Shown in pieces: positions 33,749 through 45,486 of a stretch of 64,000 nucleotides of DNA. A model generated the notes under the pieces. The model was given only the letters and a program-made list of their open reading frames with translations, was not told where the DNA came from and made no database searches. The translations under genes were made by a program, and so were the position numbers. Source of the DNA: Calonectria ilicicola (lineage: Eukaryota; Ascomycota; Sordariomycetes; Hypocreales; Nectriaceae); NCBI GenBank assembly GCA_020809705.1, contig CP085830.1, positions 4,464,001 through 4,528,000 of the forward strand. Direction: 5' to 3'. Positions within the stretch are counted from its first letter, which is position 1. The number at the start of each line of letters is the position of its first letter.

Positions 33749-34242
33749 TCCCATCCCATTAGGTACATACAATACAATCCACACTTCAATCCACTCACAT
33801 ACGTATCATCACCCATCAGCCAGAATCCCTCTAGAACAGGGTTTCTCCGTGCTGTACCCCTCTTTTTCCCGGGTCCCTTTTTCGGGCGTGTTCCCAGTCT
33901 GCCTCGAAACGGCAATCCTGACCATCGCCGGTGGACCAATATGCCTTCGACCCACCCGCTGCACTCTACACCTAAACTTCGGCCTCACTCTCGGGGTCGA
34001 AACCCTTTGGTCCTCCTCTCTCTCACACTCTCCCGCGCTTTCTTATTTATCTAGGCCTCTTCCCCCCCTCCTCCTTCCGGCTTCTTGCTTTTGTGCTTCC
34101 ATCATACAGGACATTCTTCTCTCTCCTTCTTCCTCCATCCTTCTCTCTTCCATCCTCTCTTCTTCTTCTTCTTCTTTTATAGACAGCACTAGACAACTTT
34201 TTTACACTTCACACTGGTCTGTGACTAGAGAGATCTGCAACC

Positions 34243-35741
34243 ATGGACTCCATCTCGGCTCAAGCCAACCAAAACTACTCCGACAACAAGCACTCGGAAA
34301 AGGTAGACGACATGCCTACCCGAGACGCCCTCTTCGACAACACTGCCGGCGAGATCTCCGACCTGGACGAGCGCACCCGCGCCGACCTGGAGAAGCAGAA
34401 GGCCGCCGAGGGTAACGCCCACTTCCACCGTCTCGGCTGGAAGCGTCTCACCGTCGTCCTCATCGTCGAGGCCATCGCCCTCGGCTGTCTCTCTCTGCCT
34501 TCTGCCTTCGCCACCCTTGGTATGGTGGCCGGTGTTATTCTCTGCGTCGGTCTCGGTTTCATCGCCATCTACACTTCCCACGTCGTCGGTCAGGTCAAGC
34601 TCAAGTTCCCCCACGTCTCCCACTATGCCGATGCTGGTGCCCTCATCTGGGGCAAGTTCGGTTACGAACTGGTTGGTATCATGTTCTCGCTGCAGCTCAT
34701 CTTCCTTGTCGGTTCCCACTGCTTGACCGGAACCATTGCCTTCCTCAACCTCTCTGACAATGCCATCTGCTCCGCCGTCTTCGGTGTCATCTCTGCCATC
34801 ATCCTGCTCATCATCGCCCTGCCTCCCTCCTTCGCTGAGGTTGCCATCCTGGGCTACATTGACTTCGTCTCCATCATCGTCGCCGTCTTCATCACCATTG
34901 TCGCCACTGGTGTCCAGGCCCATGACTCTGAGGGCGGTCTGGCTGCCGTGAACTGGTCCGCCTGGCCCAAGGACGGCCTCACCTTCACCGAGGCTTTCAT
35001 CGCTATCACCAACATTGTCTTTGCCTACTCTTTCGCCGTCTGCCAGTTCTCCTTCATGGATGAGATGCACACCCCCTCCGACTACGTCAAGTCCATCTGG
35101 GCCCTGGGTCTCATTGAGATTGCCATCTACACCATCACCGGTGCCACCATCTACGCCTTTGTTGGTCAGGATGTCCAGTCCCCTGCCCTCCTCTCCGCTG
35201 GCCACACCGTCTCCAAGATTGCCTTCGGTATCGCCCTTCCCGTCATCTTCATCTCGGGTTCTATCAACGGTACTGTCGTCGGTCGCTACATCCACGGCCG
35301 CTACTACAAGGACTCCGTCATCCGCTACATCAACACCAAGATGGGCTGGATCACCTGGATTGTTCTCATCACCATCATTACTGTCATCGCCTTCGTCATT
35401 GCCGAGGCCATTCCCTTCTTCAGCGATCTTCTGTCCATCTCCTCCTCTCTCTTCATCTCTGGCTTCACCTTCTACTTCCCCGCTCTCTTCTGGTTCATGC
35501 TCATCAAGGAGGGTCCTTGGTACTCCAAGAAGAACCTTCCCCTCTCCCTCCTCAACGCCCTCTGCTTCATTATTGGCATGGTCGTCCTTGTTGGAGGCAC
35601 CTACGCCAGTATCGATGATATCGTAAGTCTTCACTTAACAAACCTGCTCTGCTTGCTTCAGCTGCTAACAAAATTTCACAGGTTACTCAGTTCCGTGACG
35701 GCACTGTCCGTGGAGCTTTCACTTGCGACCCCATCGCTTAA
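34243..35741 (+). CDS. AAAP-family amino-acid permease (MTR-like)
   Basis: Exon 1 is 34243-35622 and exon 2 is 35682-35741. The 59-nt intron uses GTAAGT, branch GCTAAC and acceptor CACAG. The protein has 479 residues. The hydrophilic N-terminus (about 65 residues, many acidic) leads into LGWKRLTVVLIVEAIALGCL and then about eleven transmembrane helices, including SHYADAGALIWGKFGYE and an IPLYF-like end. This is the amino acid/auxin permease family; the closest characterised relative by pattern is the Neurospora neutral amino-acid permease MTR. It should sit in the plasma membrane and import amino acids with protons. Codon use is highly biased toward C-ending codons, a sign of strong expression. 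The last 19 residues depend on the intron; without splicing the frame would run on and replace them. Confidence 0.9.
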
Positions 35742-38456
35742 AGAACTACATTATACCCATAAAAAATTACTAGCATTAAAACGGCCGGGGCCTTCTTTTC
35801 TTTTTATATTTTTAAATATGTAATTAGCCAGTTTTATTTTGGAAAAACTGTCCATAGAGATATCCATATACATATTCTTGTTTCTGTATGAACCATCGGG
35901 CGCAGCCGACTTGTGATTCTCCAAAAAACGTACCATGGCATAGTTTCAAGTTTGCCCCGTAGCCTAGCGCGCCTATGACTCGAGCCAATGCAATCCCCGA
36001 GCAAATGCCGACACTACTGTACATACGAGCCGGTGGAGCAATTACGAAGCGCGGCTCGAGCATCTTGGCATTTGCTAATTAGCGCTGGGGAGAATTTTCG
36101 CCTCCTAAACCGGCGGCTCGGTCGTTCTGCTCTGTTCGAGACAGAGTGCGGCTTAACGCACTGATCCCCATGGTCAATGCTGAGCATATGCATTGATCTC
36201 CAATGCATCGTGACCAGAACACTGGAAAAGTTACATTTGGGAGGAGCTATGACGGAAAAAAAAAATCCCCCAAAAATCCTTTCGCATCCAGCTAGCTGAC
36301 GGACTCGCTTGAGTGTGGAACCGTGGAACCTACAGGGGGATCAACACAGTCAAGCCAGCCGTGCATGAGGTGCGAACTATGCTCCACTTGGAAAGTTTCC
36401 TCCAACGGCTGGTGTCCAACCAGATTCAGGATGATTACAGGATTGGATATGGTGGGAAATACGACGTTAAGAAGAAGGTTTTTCCCCGTCCTGTCGTATG
36501 ATAGTTTTGAGACATGTCACATTAATGGCCCGCTAGTGATTGAATAGTGTTGGGTGAGCGTCGGAAGCCTAAAAGAAAAAGAATCGATAAATAAAAATGT
36601 GTGTTATCAGATTGAAAACGTCATACCCCCGGATTAAGAAAAGGCAATTGAGAAGAAAGTTGAAGCCGTTTGGTTAGATTTTGGGTATAGAGTTTTGATA
36701 CAAGATAGTTTGATGGTGTTTTGAGGAAATTTGGGTTTCGGGGGAGAAATCCAAAAAGTAAGCACATGGAAATGGATAAAATTCAATTGCGGAACGACGA
36801 GATGGTACCAAAACGCGCAAGACTGTTAATAAAGCCGAACCGATGTTGAATTTTGTTTTGTTTCTCGCTCATGTTTGAGTTGGTGGCTAGTTCGGGACAT
36901 GTGGTTTTTGATTCGGATGGACACCTTTTGGAGTCTTGCTCGATGCATCTGAAGAAGCTTAACTGCGCCATGTCGTAGGCAGCAGCTTTATGAATTAAGT
37001 TAGCGGAAAATTTAAAGATTGCGTCAAGGGACCTAGACTGCTATTGGTTGATATCAAAGGAGACGAGTTCTCATGCTATGTTCTTGTGCATTATCACTTC
37101 CTCTTTGGGAGAGAGCTTGTTTTTCATGGTTGAGGGGTTGATGCATCATTGCCGATCCATGCATAAAACTCTTGTTCAGTCAATATAGCGTAAATAGCTA
37201 GAGAAAGTAAATCGTTGAGAAACGGTAGAACGTGATGTTGTGTTACACACCGAGAAAAACGGTCGCAAATCGGATGGGATCGTGTTTGAATCGCAGTTTG
37301 AGTTGTTTAAATTTTCATGCCGTTTCTCACTAGGGATTGATAATGAATTCTATCTAGACGTGTCAATGAGATTGGGAGCCTTCAGATCCCACAAGGGTTT
37401 GAGGAGTGCTGCTTCACAGTCTATCCTGCGTATGTTGTCTCCGTCTCATCACTTCTCAAAGAAGTATCAATCAATCTGATGGATCTTATCATTTAAAAAC
37501 ATGCCCCTCTTATATTTCTTGACTTAATTTTGGATGAGAAGGTACTTTTCAAATTCATAATGTACCGCGAGGAGATGAAACTGACACTGTCGTGGTTCCC
37601 GACATAGTTAGCTGTGGGTGTGTTTTCCAAATCACATTGATTCTGACACCCCGCCGCTCATTTCTTTTTATAGCATATTGTGTAGCTGATCATGGCTTTA
37701 AATCTGATTAGTCATGTCTCATATCTCATGTCGATAGCGCCAAGGTCCATTGAAGAGAAGGAGAACCACAGGGTACTGGGCATGCTTAACCTTGATGTTC
37801 CTTGTGTGTTGCTAAAAGAAATAGTATCTCACCTGATTTCCCGTATAACAGAGTCCTTGGAACTAGCGACAGCTGCAGCGTGCTAGAGGTAATGAGTGCG
37901 ATAGGTTCTCTCAAATTTATTGGCCAAGGGTGAAGATCTGACCCACAAGCAACTGCTTTGCACGTTGGAGTTTTAGAGATCGGAAAAGATGGCATCTCAC
38001 CCCCAATATCAGCATCAGCCACATGCATAAGCTGCACTTTCATTCAAGCTGAAAAACAAAAACAGGTTATCTTGTGCCCTTTGTGTCGGCTGTGGCTCTT
38101 TCGTGCCCACCCCGCATTTCACTCATGATTTCCTCACATTCCCATTGTAGTGCAAACTCAGATGATTCCAAATCAAATATCTCACCCTCATAAACTATTG
38201 AAAAGATGAAGAATAATGTATATGAGAGTAACGGTGAGACTGGAAACTGCCCTATAACTCACATTTTAGGCCTAGATCTAGTGCACTTTGATGAGGTCGG
38301 TAGCGTAGTCTCCAGAGAAAACTTGGTTAGCAACTCAAATTCAAGTCATCAGACTCTTATTGGAGAACAAGATTTAGGAACTTGGACATCTCAAGGAATT
38401 GAAAATAACAATTTCGAAGAGATATCGGAAATGACTGGCAACAAGGTCATTCGAGC
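35742..38456. other. Gene-free stretch, 2.7 kb
   Basis: AT-rich and without supported genes. A plus-strand frame at 38206-38541 (MKNNVYESNGE...) directly precedes the DUF3176 gene in another frame; it could supply an extra 5' exon but shows no domain, so I left it out. Confidence 0.4.
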
Positions 38457-40440
38457 ATGGAAATGGTCTGGCTATCTAACCAGGACAGTGAGCGCACACA
38501 ACCCGCAGAACCGGTTTCTGGAGCATCTCTGTCGAAATTGAGCCTCGGGGCCTCCCTTATTCATCGTGCGACGAAGGCAGTTCACAGACGGCCTGCCAAT
38601 AGACGAAAGAGCCAGGAATACCCACAGCAAGATGTTGGGTACGACTCATTCTTGGAAGTGGAATATGATGATGATCACGGTGATTATAATCTCCAGATGG
38701 AGGCTGGAAAAAGGATACCTGCCAGGAAAAGGCGATCGGTCTTCACAATATGGAAATGGGAGATTCTATCCCTGTTCATCAGCGTATCATGCATGGCTAC
38801 CATCATAGGCATCCTGGGCGGTATGAAGGACAAATTGTCAACCGCGTGGCACGTTGGGGCCATTACTATCAACGCTGCTGTGACGGGTCTCTCAACTGTA
38901 GCCAATATGGGACTTGCTTTTGCGGTGCCTGCGTGTCTCGACCAGGAAAAACGGCGGTACTTTAACCACCGGAGAAACCGGCTGCAGCACCTTTTACTTT
39001 TTGACCAAGGCTCTAGGAGCCCAGTAGGTGCTTTAAGGGTCATTTTATCAGTGAGATGGGGTTTAGCAGTGCTGGCGTCTCTCATCATCATTTTAGATGC
39101 TGTAACTGGCTTCATGATGCGGCAGGCAGTAAAGGTTGAGCCGGGATACATATGGGTTCGCAATGCAAGCTCGCCTGCTTCTTATTCCTATGCTCAAATT
39201 TATGACACAGGCTCTTTTAGAGTGTACAATGACGGTATAATTCCCCCATACCCACCCCTCATTGTTCATCCCTCAACTAGATACTCCCTAGTTGACCGCA
39301 TCGGCCGCTAACCTGGTTTTGATCCCACTAGTTCTAATGGTTGATTTTTCTATGCAAGCGGCCGTATTTAGGGGACTTTCGGAAAAAGAATGGCCGAGAT
39401 CCTATACTTGCAGCTCAAACTGTACCTGGCCTGTTAATCAAACTGTCTTGGGATTCAATAGCGTCTGCATGAATGTAACGGATCAGACGGCCAACCTTTC
39501 CCTGGCCCTTTACCGCAACATGAACACGAGCAATTTTACTTCAATGCCTGTACTTTTTAATATGACCACTCCCGGCGGAATCGTGATCCCATTTGACTGG
39601 ATGGAGGGTGGTGCAGACGGGGAAGTAACCGCGGGAGTACTGGGCACAAAGACGCTGGATGATGCAGCCATACAAGCCAACGGCTCCTTTATGCGGGTGG
39701 CGCTGTTCAGTGATAGCCAGTTTGGATGGACTGGGTCTAGTAGTAGTGGTGGTTACATTATGCTACCGGTCGAGGCCAGCGTAATTGAGTGCACTCTGAG
39801 CCTGGTAGCATGGAAATACTTGGCCGTCACCTCGGACGACAATGGTCTCAACATCGGATCGCGCGTCCTAGTCCCGCTTACCAATGGCACCTATGAGGAG
39901 ACGTCGGCATTTGCGGCCACATATTACAACTACACTGCTGCAGGTAGTAACTTTTCCGTCGACCTATCCAATCTTATAGAACTACAAGAATTTTTCGCCT
40001 CCCCAGCCTTTGAAGGCACCGTGAACGCTGGGATAGCGGGATCTAGCCGAGGGACTGGCAGTGTACCAGCTTTTGTCAATGCAAGTGTTGCCGAAATGAT
40101 GGACTGAGTGGCGTTGAGCATGACGGACAACCTGCAGCAAGGCAAGACGGCACGGCAAGCGTACGGCTTAACGCAGGCCTCTGTCAACTATATCCGCGTG
40201 CACTGGGAATGGGTTTATCTCCCCGTCGCAGTGCACCTTCTAGCGTTGGTACTCCTTGCGAGCACCGTCATCTGTAACAGCATGAGTGGCAGCGCGGGTC
40301 GGGTTCCGATGTGGAAACCGTCGAGAACAGTGTTATTGTTCCACCACCTAAATGAGGATGGCAACATGATGTGCACGCTAGAGGATCAAAGGGAACTCGA
40401 GGAAATGGAGGAAAAGATTGTAACTAGACTAGGTTACTAG
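38457..40440 (+). pseudogene. DUF3176-type membrane protein interrupted by an in-frame TGA
   Basis: Exon 1 is 38457-39234 and exon 2 starts at 39332. The intron 39235-39331 has a GTATAA donor, a GCTAAC branch at 39306-39311 and acceptor CACTAG; this is the only pairing I find that restores frame. Exon 1 encodes a Lys/Arg-rich leader, then WKWEILSLFISVSCMATIIGI and two more helices with the VGALRVILSVRWGLAVLASLI block characteristic of DUF3176 proteins. Exon 2 encodes a large extracytoplasmic region with about a dozen N-glycosylation sequons and the SNCTWP signature. At 40105-40107 a TGA stops the frame, yet the next 110 codons continue in the same frame with the expected final helix (WVYLPVAVHLLALVLLAS) and the WKPSRTVLLFHHL motif. 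It is a recent pseudogene, a strain-specific allele, a sequencing error or a readthrough case. Confidence 0.7.
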
Positions 40441-40891
40441 TTAGTCTTTGACTGGGATGTTCAAAACCGAGTAGCGCAATGCATGTAATCAGCTTGCAGC
40501 GAATATGCCGAGGTATATTTGATTTGGAGCCTGGTTGACTCACTCGCCGCATTTAGGGTGCAAGCAGCATAGCAACAACAGAGCCACTAACATGACATTG
40601 CATACAATCAGTCAATCAATCCAACAGGCCCCTTCTTATCGGTGTTATCTGATTGCTCGGTACCCTGTCGTTATTTCCGTTTGTGGCTGACGAACGCAAC
40701 TACGATAGCAAGTGGGGCCGCGGCGATGATGTGCTTTCCGGTTGCAATGGCGCTACGCAATAAATTAAGTTGGAGAAATAAGAGAAAAATGTTCCTCTGT
40801 AAAAATACGCGCCGGTCTGCCGCATCGACCGTTGCATGTGGCGTAGGGACCTTCCGAGACACACCCAGACACGCCCAACCAAAATACAACA
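40441..40891. other. Intergenic, MFS promoter region
   Basis: A 451-bp gap between two co-oriented genes with no supported feature. Confidence 0.4.
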
Positions 40892-43155
40892 ATGACGGTC
40901 CAGCAAGACAGCCTAGAAGACGCCGCCGCCGTCGAGACATCGCGGCTGCTACCCGGAACAGATTCCGATGGTGATGCGCGAATTGAGGTGACTGGATACG
41001 GCTCTGTCGTTGCCGACTGCGAGAACCAGGAGTTGCAGGCGCCTCCCGTAGCGGATCCCAAGCCCTACAGTAACGCATATATTGCCCGCGTTGTAGGAGC
41101 CCTGCTTGTGGGTAAGTTGATGGTTTGACGGTGCATCGCGGGCTGGAGCTTAACCGAGGCAGGTGTTTTTACATCGAGCATTGACGTCTCGCTCGTATTG
41201 GCCACGCATCCCGTCATTGCGTCCGAATTTGGCGATCTGGAAGATTCAAGCTGGTTGTTTATTAGCTTTAGTCTCGCGGGAGCTGCCACTCAATCTTTGG
41301 TACTGTTACAACTCTTCAACAGCACGTTTGAATTAGGTGGCTAATCCGGCATCCAGTATGGAAAACTCAGCGACATATATGGACGGAAACCCGTCTTAAT
41401 GTTTTCCTATGGCTTGTTTGCTATTGGATGGTACGTCTCCTAGTGTTTTACCCTAGACTTTTCTAACTTCCCAATAGTGCCCTAGTGTAAGTCTAATCGG
41501 CACCAACTAAAAATCTGCAGTAGATACTAACGAAACCAAGCGGTGTTGGCCAGACCATGTGGCAGGTAATCTTGGGAAGATTAATCTCTGGCTCAGGAGG
41601 CGCTGGCATGATGACACTGGCCTCTGTCATTATTACTGGTATGGAGAATGAGGGCATTCCGAGACGTGGTGCTGACATGTGATTAGATCTTGCCCCACTT
41701 CGAGAGGTGGCATCCTGGCAGAGCTATATGAATGTTATTGCGACCGTCGGACGAAGTATTGGCGGTCCGTTGGGTGGCCTGTTGGCTGACACGATTGGAT
41801 GGAGATGGTAAGTCACTTTATATCACATGAACGCCTTGGTCAGGCCTTACATGAAACTAGGTCCTTTCTGGGTCAAGCCCCCATCTTCGTTGCTGCCATG
41901 GTTCTGTGTGGAGTAATGCTTCCAAGCAACATGTCCAACGGCTGCGACCAAGGTGAGATTGACGTGAGAAGCGGTCTCGCCAGGATAGATGGATTCGGCG
42001 CCTTTTTCCTCGGCAGCGGCATTCTGGCGCTCATGCTGCCGATAGAAATTGGAGGGCAAAAAGTTCCCTGGAATCATCCCTTGATTTTCTCATTGCTGGT
42101 AGCAGGTGCTTTGCTTCTTGTCCTTTTTGTACTCACAGAGGCTCGTTGGGCCAAGGAGCCCATTCTGCCGCTTCGTCTGTTTCGCCAGCGCAACGCCATC
42201 ATCTCATTTTTCATCATGATGGCTCAAAATGGAGCCCAAGTTGGAGTGAGTTTATTTCTGTCATAAACGAATCACTGCTAATGTTTCATGTCAGATGATG
42301 TACTCGGTGCCCTTGTATTTCCAGGTTACTCAGCGTGCGTCGAGCACTGTCGCCGGCGCACATCTCTTTCCCGCAGTTCTCGGCAATACTGCTGGAGGAA
42401 TTCTTTCTGGAATGATCATTAAAAGGTAAATAAAGAAGCTACTCAGACATCAAGAGGAAATGGTAACAGGATATTAGGACCGGCAAGTACAAGGGTCTCA
42501 TCATCGCTTCTGGTCTCTTTTCGATTCTCAGCTATGGATTGATGATGTGGCGATGGCAGGGACACACAGGATGGGGAGAGTCGCTCTATATTATTCCCGG
42601 GTAAGTTTCCTTTGATGCTTATCAGCGCAAAAAGTGCTTACCTAACTTTTCGCAGAGGCTTGGGTACTGGAATCGCTCAGAGTGCCGTTTTCATCGCCCT
42701 TCAGGCAGCTATCAACCCCAAGGATAAGGCTGTGGCTACATCGGGACTTTTCCTCACAATTCCCATTGGTGTGATTGTCGGCCTGGCTGCTTCAAGTGCG
42801 GTGATGCAAGCTGGTTTGAGACAAACTGTTCAGCTTGAGCTCACCAAGCTTGGAATGGAACAGTCATTGATAAGAGAAGTTAGTATCCCCAGCTTCAGCA
42901 ACGTGAGAGGCGATCTTCCTAACACTCTCTCAGGTGATTAAGAAAGCCACTGAGAGTGTGACTTTCATCGATGAGGCACCGAAAAAGGTCGCCGAGGTTC
43001 TCGTTGAGGCCTATATCAAGGGAATCGAATATAGCCATGGCAAGTTCTCTCCGAACACTCTGAATTATCGTTGGCTAATTTTGAAAGCTATGTCGATCCT
43101 GTTCTCATCTTCAGCACTGGTGACCGCATTTCTGCTTCGGGAACGCAGCCTCTAA
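40892..43155 (+). CDS. MFS transporter, VBA/DHA2-like
   Basis: Eleven exons: 40892-41111, 41163-41299, 41357-41430, 41478-41486, 41541-41638, 41687-41807, 41861-42245, 42295-42425, 42478-42600, 42656-42878 and 42934-43155. Every junction keeps frame and the protein has 580 residues. MFS signatures are the loop 2-3 motif GKLSDIYGRKP, the helix 4 stretch GRLISGSGGAGMM, and GGPLGGLLADTIGWRWSF, resembling antiporter motif C. The acidic N-terminus contains ETSRLLPG, a dileucine-like signal typical of vacuolar MFS proteins. Overall it looks like the Vba basic amino-acid transporters of the drug:H+ antiporter group, so transport of amino acids or xenobiotics across the vacuolar or plasma membrane is likely; the substrate is not readable. 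Exon 4 is only 9 nt. Confidence 0.85.
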
Positions 43156-43339
43156 TTCAGGGCCTTCGCTTGAATGACTTGTCAGAAATAGACTTGTGTG
43201 ATATCAGTTATATCGTGACTCTATTAACTCTAAGGAAATATGGGTAGTCTTCCCGTGGAAATTAGTGTACATAATGTTTGATCATTACAAAAGAGGTATC
43301 TCGAAGAAAAAAGCAAATCGCCGACCATCCGTTTTTATA

Positions 43340-44229
43340 TCAAGGCTCAGTTCCTGTAGCATATTTGGAAATTTGTCTTACTGAGTCGGGCTGCTTGCAA
43401 ACATAAATTTCCTTGCCGCGGCTCCTGTAGGCAACCTTTTTAGAACATAACTCGCAAAAGTGCTCGATATCAAACGACCAGTTGCCAATATATGGAGCCG
43501 CTGCTCCGCAGACGGTGGTGAATAAAAGTGCTACTGCCTGGATGCTGTGATGGTTGTTAGCGCTGCGTATTAACTTTTTGCTGCACGTCCTTACTGTGTT
43601 CTATTGGAGGGCTTCTTCTTGACCCTTGTCGTTGACTGTTTATAACAAAAGGGACAGTCGATTCGATCAGGTTCGTCTCCAAGTAGGTGCAATGGCGTGA
43701 CTGTGTTCAGGGTGCGTTCCGATACAGACATCATCTCCATCTTATCGGGCTTCACAGCTTCCGGTAGTGAATCCAGATCAACCCGCGATGTTGAGCCGGT
43801 CGCTACTTCTGGCAGAGTACTCAGGTTGGCCATTGATGTTGAAGCAGTCGCAACCTCTGGTAGTGTGCTGTGACTGGTCTCCGGTAGCGAACTGGGAACA
43901 GCCTCTGGAAGCGACTCCGGGACCACCTCAGGCAGATCCATCCAACTCGCCCTTCCAGCATTGTATCTGATTGCTAGCTGATCCGGTCTTGCGGGCTGCT
44001 CTTCCTCGGGAGGGATGGGCTTCTTGAAGTCGGTTGGGAATTTCTCCTCGCTGGGCTGGGTTTCGGCGGCGGCGTTCATCGAGTCTGAGGGGGTGTAAGG
44101 CGGAGGGGATATGGTAGAGATGATCATCTCGCCGGTCATCGAAGCCTCGGAGGTCAACGGCGATACGGTGAATGCAGCCGACCCCTGGGTCGTGTACGAC
44201 GGGTTAAACGGCGGGTTGGAGTCCTGCAT
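43340..44229 (-). CDS. LITAF-domain protein with PPxY motif
   Basis: Exon 1 is 43595-44229 and exon 2 is 43340-43544, joined across a 50-nt intron (GTAAGG, GCTAAC, CACAG). The product has 279 residues. A further intron in the 5' leader (44231-44285, GTAAGT to TGCAG) ends one base before the ATG. Residues about 30-60 include STISPPPYTPS, a PPxY site that binds WW domains of Nedd4/Rsp5 ligases. The middle is a degenerate repeat of LPE(V/A/T) units. The C-terminus is a LITAF domain: first zinc knuckle CPFC, a membrane-inserting hydrophobic stretch (AVALLFTTVCGAAAPYIG), then HFCELC. LITAF proteins sit on the cytosolic face of endosomal membranes and link ubiquitin ligases to sorting. The pairing of PPxY and LITAF matches the animal layout. 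It converges on the MFS gene. Confidence 0.88.
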
Positions 44230-44230
44230 C

Positions 44231-44285
44231 CTGCACAATGTTGTGTTAGTTAGGTTTTGGCGGAACGGATATCACCAAAACTTAC
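44231..44285 (-). other. 5'-UTR intron of the LITAF gene
   Basis: Donor GTAAGT, branch CTAAC and acceptor GTGCAG. The upstream exon has no frame that joins the coding frame, so it is leader sequence. Confidence 0.6.
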
Positions 44286-45486
44286 TTGGCGATTTTTGGA
44301 AAGTCGGGTACACGGCAAGAGATGATGAGTGGAAGCCAAGAGTGATATTGGCCTGCGATCAAAATATAACGTGGGACAGCGGCTATCTTAAGCCAGATCC
44401 GGATTCAGGCTTTTTTTCAATCCAGGGATGTGAACCACGGTCGGCCATAGCCCGGTAGTGGAGAACCTGTCACCGAGCCAAACGTCATTACGAGGCTCGT
44501 TTATTTGCTTGTGTTGCGTGGTAATGAGGCACTGGCCTCGTCAGTGCCAACGGATCGCTGCTCGTTTGGTTAGGGGGCATGACCGAATCTCGAAGCCGCA
44601 CCCTTGTACCGTTCTCTTGGCTAAATTAGCGCGAGCACATCTTTCATCGGCACTCTATTATATTGATTGGCATTGGCAGTGGGCCGAGCGCCTCAATCTG
44701 TCACCTGGCTGCATAAAAAATTGCAACGGGGAGCCTCTGCAGATATGTAAACCGGTTTCCAAGCCTCTTGATATCGCACCATTGCCGGACCATCCGGAAT
44801 ACCGTCAACGTGGTCGCGACTCTTGGGTGGCTGTGAAGATTATTTTAAGCATATTGTCTTGCGACATTTTGCAGGTTTCACTCGAATGCCTGCTTGTTGC
44901 CAGCCATTAGTTCCCAGGCTCTACCGCTTTGGCCCTAGCAGCCCTGCCGGGCTTCAAAACCGGAACCGAAAGCGAGAGCGGGACCGATTAAAAAGATCCC
45001 CGCCATTCCGCATTGAGCGCTGTTGAGGACTTGAGTTTGAGGGGATCAGCCCTGCGAGCGCTAGGGCATAAACTGTGCCCCCCTGGATTTGTGTCTGGTT
45101 AAGCAATCGGGCCCAAGACATTGGATGAGATTCGAGATAGTGGACGGCTTGGTGCCGATACCGACGTGTAACTTGTCTGTGCACCGCATGGCATCTCGGC
45201 CCAATTTAGCATATTTTCGCCGTGTGCGTTGGAAGGCTGTGACTAGACGGAGTCCAGAAGCGTGCGTTTTGGATCTAGATTTTTGGCGCAAAAATAGACT
45301 TGTTGGGCTTTATCCGATCCATGCAAGAGAACACCACTTACAAGACTTGTCTAATATAAAGTCAGGTCTTTGCCATGAACACTCATTCTCGGCATCAAAC
45401 AAAGAAATCGCCTTCAGTTTACAGTCATTCCATCTCATTCATTCCTCAAAAAAACTCGAAATTTGTTCCAAACGAAATCCTTCAAA
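44286..45486. other. Shared upstream region of divergent LITAF and MARVEL-like genes
   Basis: 1.2 kb with no supported gene. A TATAAA at 45355-45360 lies 127 nt before the MARVEL-like ATG. Confidence 0.45.

Larger units (their letters stand above)
27790..34242. other. Long gene-free stretch, 6.5 kb
   Basis: I find no gene here. It holds a set of decayed short repeats (28416-28790), several microsatellites and G/C-rich low-complexity DNA from about 30.1 kb on. Frames such as 32010-32777 (+) and 31806-32132 (-) overlap others and show biased, repeat-like composition. The last kilobase, strongly pyrimidine-rich from about 34030, is the promoter and leader of the amino-acid permease. It also contains an ATG at 33941 that opens a 37-codon frame ending before the main start. 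Confidence 0.5.

Noticed and set aside
34225..35634. 469-codon minus-strand frame over the amino-acid permease
   Set aside because: Asp/Gly/Glu-rich shadow of a strongly codon-biased gene; the plus strand has a clear AAAP permease.
39292..39331. Frameshift in the DUF3176 gene
   Set aside because: A 97-nt intron with GCTAAC branch and CACTAG acceptor explains the frame change, so only the later TGA remains as a defect.
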